A DNA stretch of 64,000 nucleotides from positions 440,563-504,562 of the forward strand of contig NZ_MOAL01000006.1 in NCBI RefSeq assembly GCF_003731765.1, written 5' to 3'. The stretch's first letter is position 1. Every line of letters begins with the position of its first letter. Source of the stretch: Pseudomonas chlororaphis. GTDB taxonomy: Bacteria > Pseudomonadota > Gammaproteobacteria > Pseudomonadales > Pseudomonadaceae. A program made the position numbers and the translations under genes. Shown piece by piece: positions 62,149-64,000 of this stretch. A model generated the notes under the pieces. It was not told the origin of the DNA and did no database searches. It was given only the letters and a program-made list of their open reading frames with translations.

Positions 62149-63483
62149 ATGTTGCCAGCAGAAACCCAGCGCATCATCGACAAGCACGGCATCAAATACG
62201 TGCTCGCGCAGTTTGTCGATATTCATGGTGCGGCCAAGACCAAATCGGTACCGGTGTGCGGGCTCAAGGCGGTGGCCGAGGAGGGCGCGGGCTTTGCCGG
62301 GTTCGCCATCAGCGGCATGGGCATGCAACCCCACGGGCCGGACTTCATGGCCCGCGGCGACCTGTCGACCCTGACCCCGGTGCCTTGGCAACCCGGTTAC
62401 GGCCGCGTGGTCTGCATCGGTCACGTGGATGGCCAACCCCATCCCTATGACAGCCGCTACGTGTTGCAGCAACAGGTCGAACGCCTGGCGGAAAAGGGCT
62501 GGACCCTGAACACCGGCCTGGAGCCGGAATTCAACCTGATGCGCCGCGACGAAGGCGGCAAGCTGCAACTGGTGGACCCCAGCGACAACCTTGACAAGCC
62601 TTGCTACGACTACAAGGGCCTGTCCCGTTCGCGGGTGTTCCTGGAGCGCCTGACCGAAGCTCTGCAGCAGGTGGATTTCGAGATTTACCAAATCGACCAT
62701 GAAGACGCCAACGGCCAGTTCGAGATCAACTACACCTACAGCGACGCCATGACCTCGGCGGACCGCTTCACCTTCTTCCGCATGGCCGCCGGCGAGATCG
62801 CCAACGACCTGGGGATGATCTGCTCCTTTATGCCCAAGCCGGACCCGAAACGCGCCGGCAACGGCATGCACTTCCACCTGTCCATCAGCAGCGCCGAGAG
62901 CAAGAACCTGTTCCATGACGCCAGCGACCCGAGCGGCATGGGCCTGTCGAAACTGGCCTACCACTTCGCCGCTGGCCTGCTGGCCCACGGCCCGGCCCTG
63001 TGTGCCTTTGCCGCACCCACGGTCAACTCCTACAAGCGCCTGGTGGTCGGCAACTCGCTGTCCGGCGCCACCTGGGCCCCGGCCTTTATCGCCTTCGGCG
63101 CCAACAACCGTTCGGCCATGGTTCGCGTGCCCTACGGCCGCCTGGAATTCCGCCTGCCGGACGCCGGTTGCAACCCCTACCTGGTGACCGCCGCGATCAT
63201 CGCCGCCGGCCTGGACGGCATCGACCGCCAGCTGGAAATCGACCACGTCTGCAACGAAAACCTCTACAGCCTGAGCCTGGAGCAGATCGCCGCACGCGGC
63301 ATCAAGACCCTGCCGCAATCCCTCAAGGAAGCCTGCGACGCCCTGGAAGCCGACCCCCTGTTCGCCGAAGTCCTGGGCCCGCAGATCGTCGGCGAATTCA
63401 TCAAGCTCAAAAGGATGGAATGGGTGGAGTACAGCCGGCATGTGAGTGATTGGGAGGTTGCGCGGTACACGGAATTTTTCTGA
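62149..63483 (+). CDS. glnT: Type III glutamine synthetase-like / gamma-glutamylmethylamide synthetase
   Basis: A 444-residue GS-family ligase. Core motifs are [77 protein letters not shown]. Relatives include GmaS, which joins methylamine to glutamate. Next to glxB and a divergent Sox-like operon with folD and purU, a GmaS role is likely but not proven. The start has GAGGAG. The upstream region carries a sigma-54 promoter. Confidence 0.88.
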   Translation: MLPAETQRIIDKHGIKYVLAQFVDIHGAAKTKSVPVCGLKAVAEEGAGFAGFAISGMGMQPHGPDFMARGDLSTLTPVPWQPGYGRVVCIGHVDGQPHPYDSRYVLQQQVERLAEKGWTLNTGLEPEFNLMRRDEGGKLQLVDPSDNLDKPCYDYKGLSRSRVFLERLTEALQQVDFEIYQIDHEDANGQFEINYTYSDAMTSADRFTFFRMAAGEIANDLGMICSFMPKPDPKRAGNGMHFHLSISSAESKNLFHDASDPSGMGLSKLAYHFAAGLLAHGPALCAFAAPTVNSYKRLVVGNSLSGATWAPAFIAFGANNRSAMVRVPYGRLEFRLPDAGCNPYLVTAAIIAAGLDGIDRQLEIDHVCNENLYSLSLEQIAARGIKTLPQSLKEACDALEADPLFAEVLGPQIVGEFIKLKRMEWVEYSRHVSDWEVARYTEFF

Positions 63484-63614
63484 GAAACAGCGGCAAGCGT
63501 CAAGCCGCAAGTCACGGCGGTTTGGCGGCGTATCACCCATCTGTATTCCACGCGGTTTGCTTGCAGCTCAAAGCTCGCAGCTCACCGCTCCCAAACAAAG
63601 TGAGGACTCTTTCT

Positions 63615-64000
63615 ATGTGCGGAATCGTTGGTCTTTATCTGAAAAACCCGCAGTTGGAATCCCAGCTCGGCAAGCTGTTTGAACCGATGCTGCAGGCCAT
63701 GACCGACCGCGGCCCGGACAGTGCCGGGTTTGCGATCTACGGCGATGAAGTGGCCGACGGTTGGGTCAAGTTGACCCTGCAAGCCACCACCGAAGGCTTC
63801 GACTGGAAAGCCCTGATGGGCGAGTTGGAAGGGCGCCTGGGCTGCTCCCTGGACTGGTTCCAGAACGCCAGCGCCGCAGTGTTGAAGATTCACGCCGAGG
63901 AGGCGCCGGTGCGCCTGGCCCTGGCTGAGTTGGCACCGAGCGTGCGGATCATGAGCGCCGGGCAGAGCATCGAAATCCTCAAGGGCATGGGCTTGCCCCA
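63615..64000 (+). CDS. glxB: Class II glutamine amidotransferase domain protein GlxB (partial)
   Basis: The first 128 residues, cut by the window end. MCGIVGLYLK gives the N-terminal nucleophile Cys2, followed by MTDRGPDSAGFAIYG, the Ntn-type amidotransferase pattern. In N-methylglutamate synthase (MgsABC) the matching subunit is MgsA. GAGGA precedes the ATG. glxC and glxD are expected just beyond the window. Confidence 0.85.
   Translation, partial: MCGIVGLYLKNPQLESQLGKLFEPMLQAMTDRGPDSAGFAIYGDEVADGWVKLTLQATTEGFDWKALMGELEGRLGCSLDWFQNASAAVLKIHAEEAPVRLALAELAPSVRIMSAGQSIEILKGMGLP

Overview
The window looks like a Pseudomonas chromosome of the P. fluorescens group. This rests on GC-rich core genes, REP/REPIN repeats of the GTAGGAGC..GGCTTGCC type, Crc/Hfq-type A-rich motifs, DUF6124 with its structured leader, and DUF1302/DUF1329 genes. 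No rRNA, tRNA or CRISPR array was seen.

Layout. 1-2.4 kb: a Tsx-like outer-membrane protein, an EcsC-family protein and a DUF6124 gene behind a long structured leader. 3-21 kb: a more AT-rich defence island. It holds an Mrr-like endonuclease, a Septu-like pair (HNH protein plus an HNH-ATPase fusion), an ScoMcrA-like HNH enzyme, a Vsr endonuclease, a three-gene ATPase/HerA module laid out like DptFGH, and a C5-cytosine methyltransferase behind a LexA-like box. 21-25 kb: mobile-element debris (RadC-like protein, AlpA regulator, AT-rich repeats, a gene cut by an IS3-family element).

25-34 kb: core-type DNA with a pair of secreted paralogues, DUF4265, an operon of FAD-linked oxidase, LysR and MFS transporter, and an NIT-domain chemoreceptor near an exact Anr-type box. 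34-52 kb: a catabolic locus. It combines an RND/YCF48/DUF1329/DUF1302 envelope operon, a second chemoreceptor, a GntR regulator, a degradation operon (FAD monooxygenase, semialdehyde dehydrogenase, VOC dioxygenase-like protein, FAH hydrolase) and a divergent set (AA_synth, alcohol dehydrogenase, cupin, FMN reductase). A shared motif TTTGYGCAYAAA lies at its three regulatory regions, and six A-rich Crc/Hfq-type sites lie at starts here and in the neighbouring oxidase/MFS operon. The substrate is probably a hydrophobic aromatic compound (inference).

52-64 kb: a Cache-GGDEF cyclase, a 125-bp-period REPIN array, a purU-folD-soxBDAG operon, an XRE-cupin regulator, and a divergent glnT-glxB set with a sigma-54 promoter. 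This gene content matches the N-methylglutamate route for methylamine at least as well as plain sarcosine oxidation.
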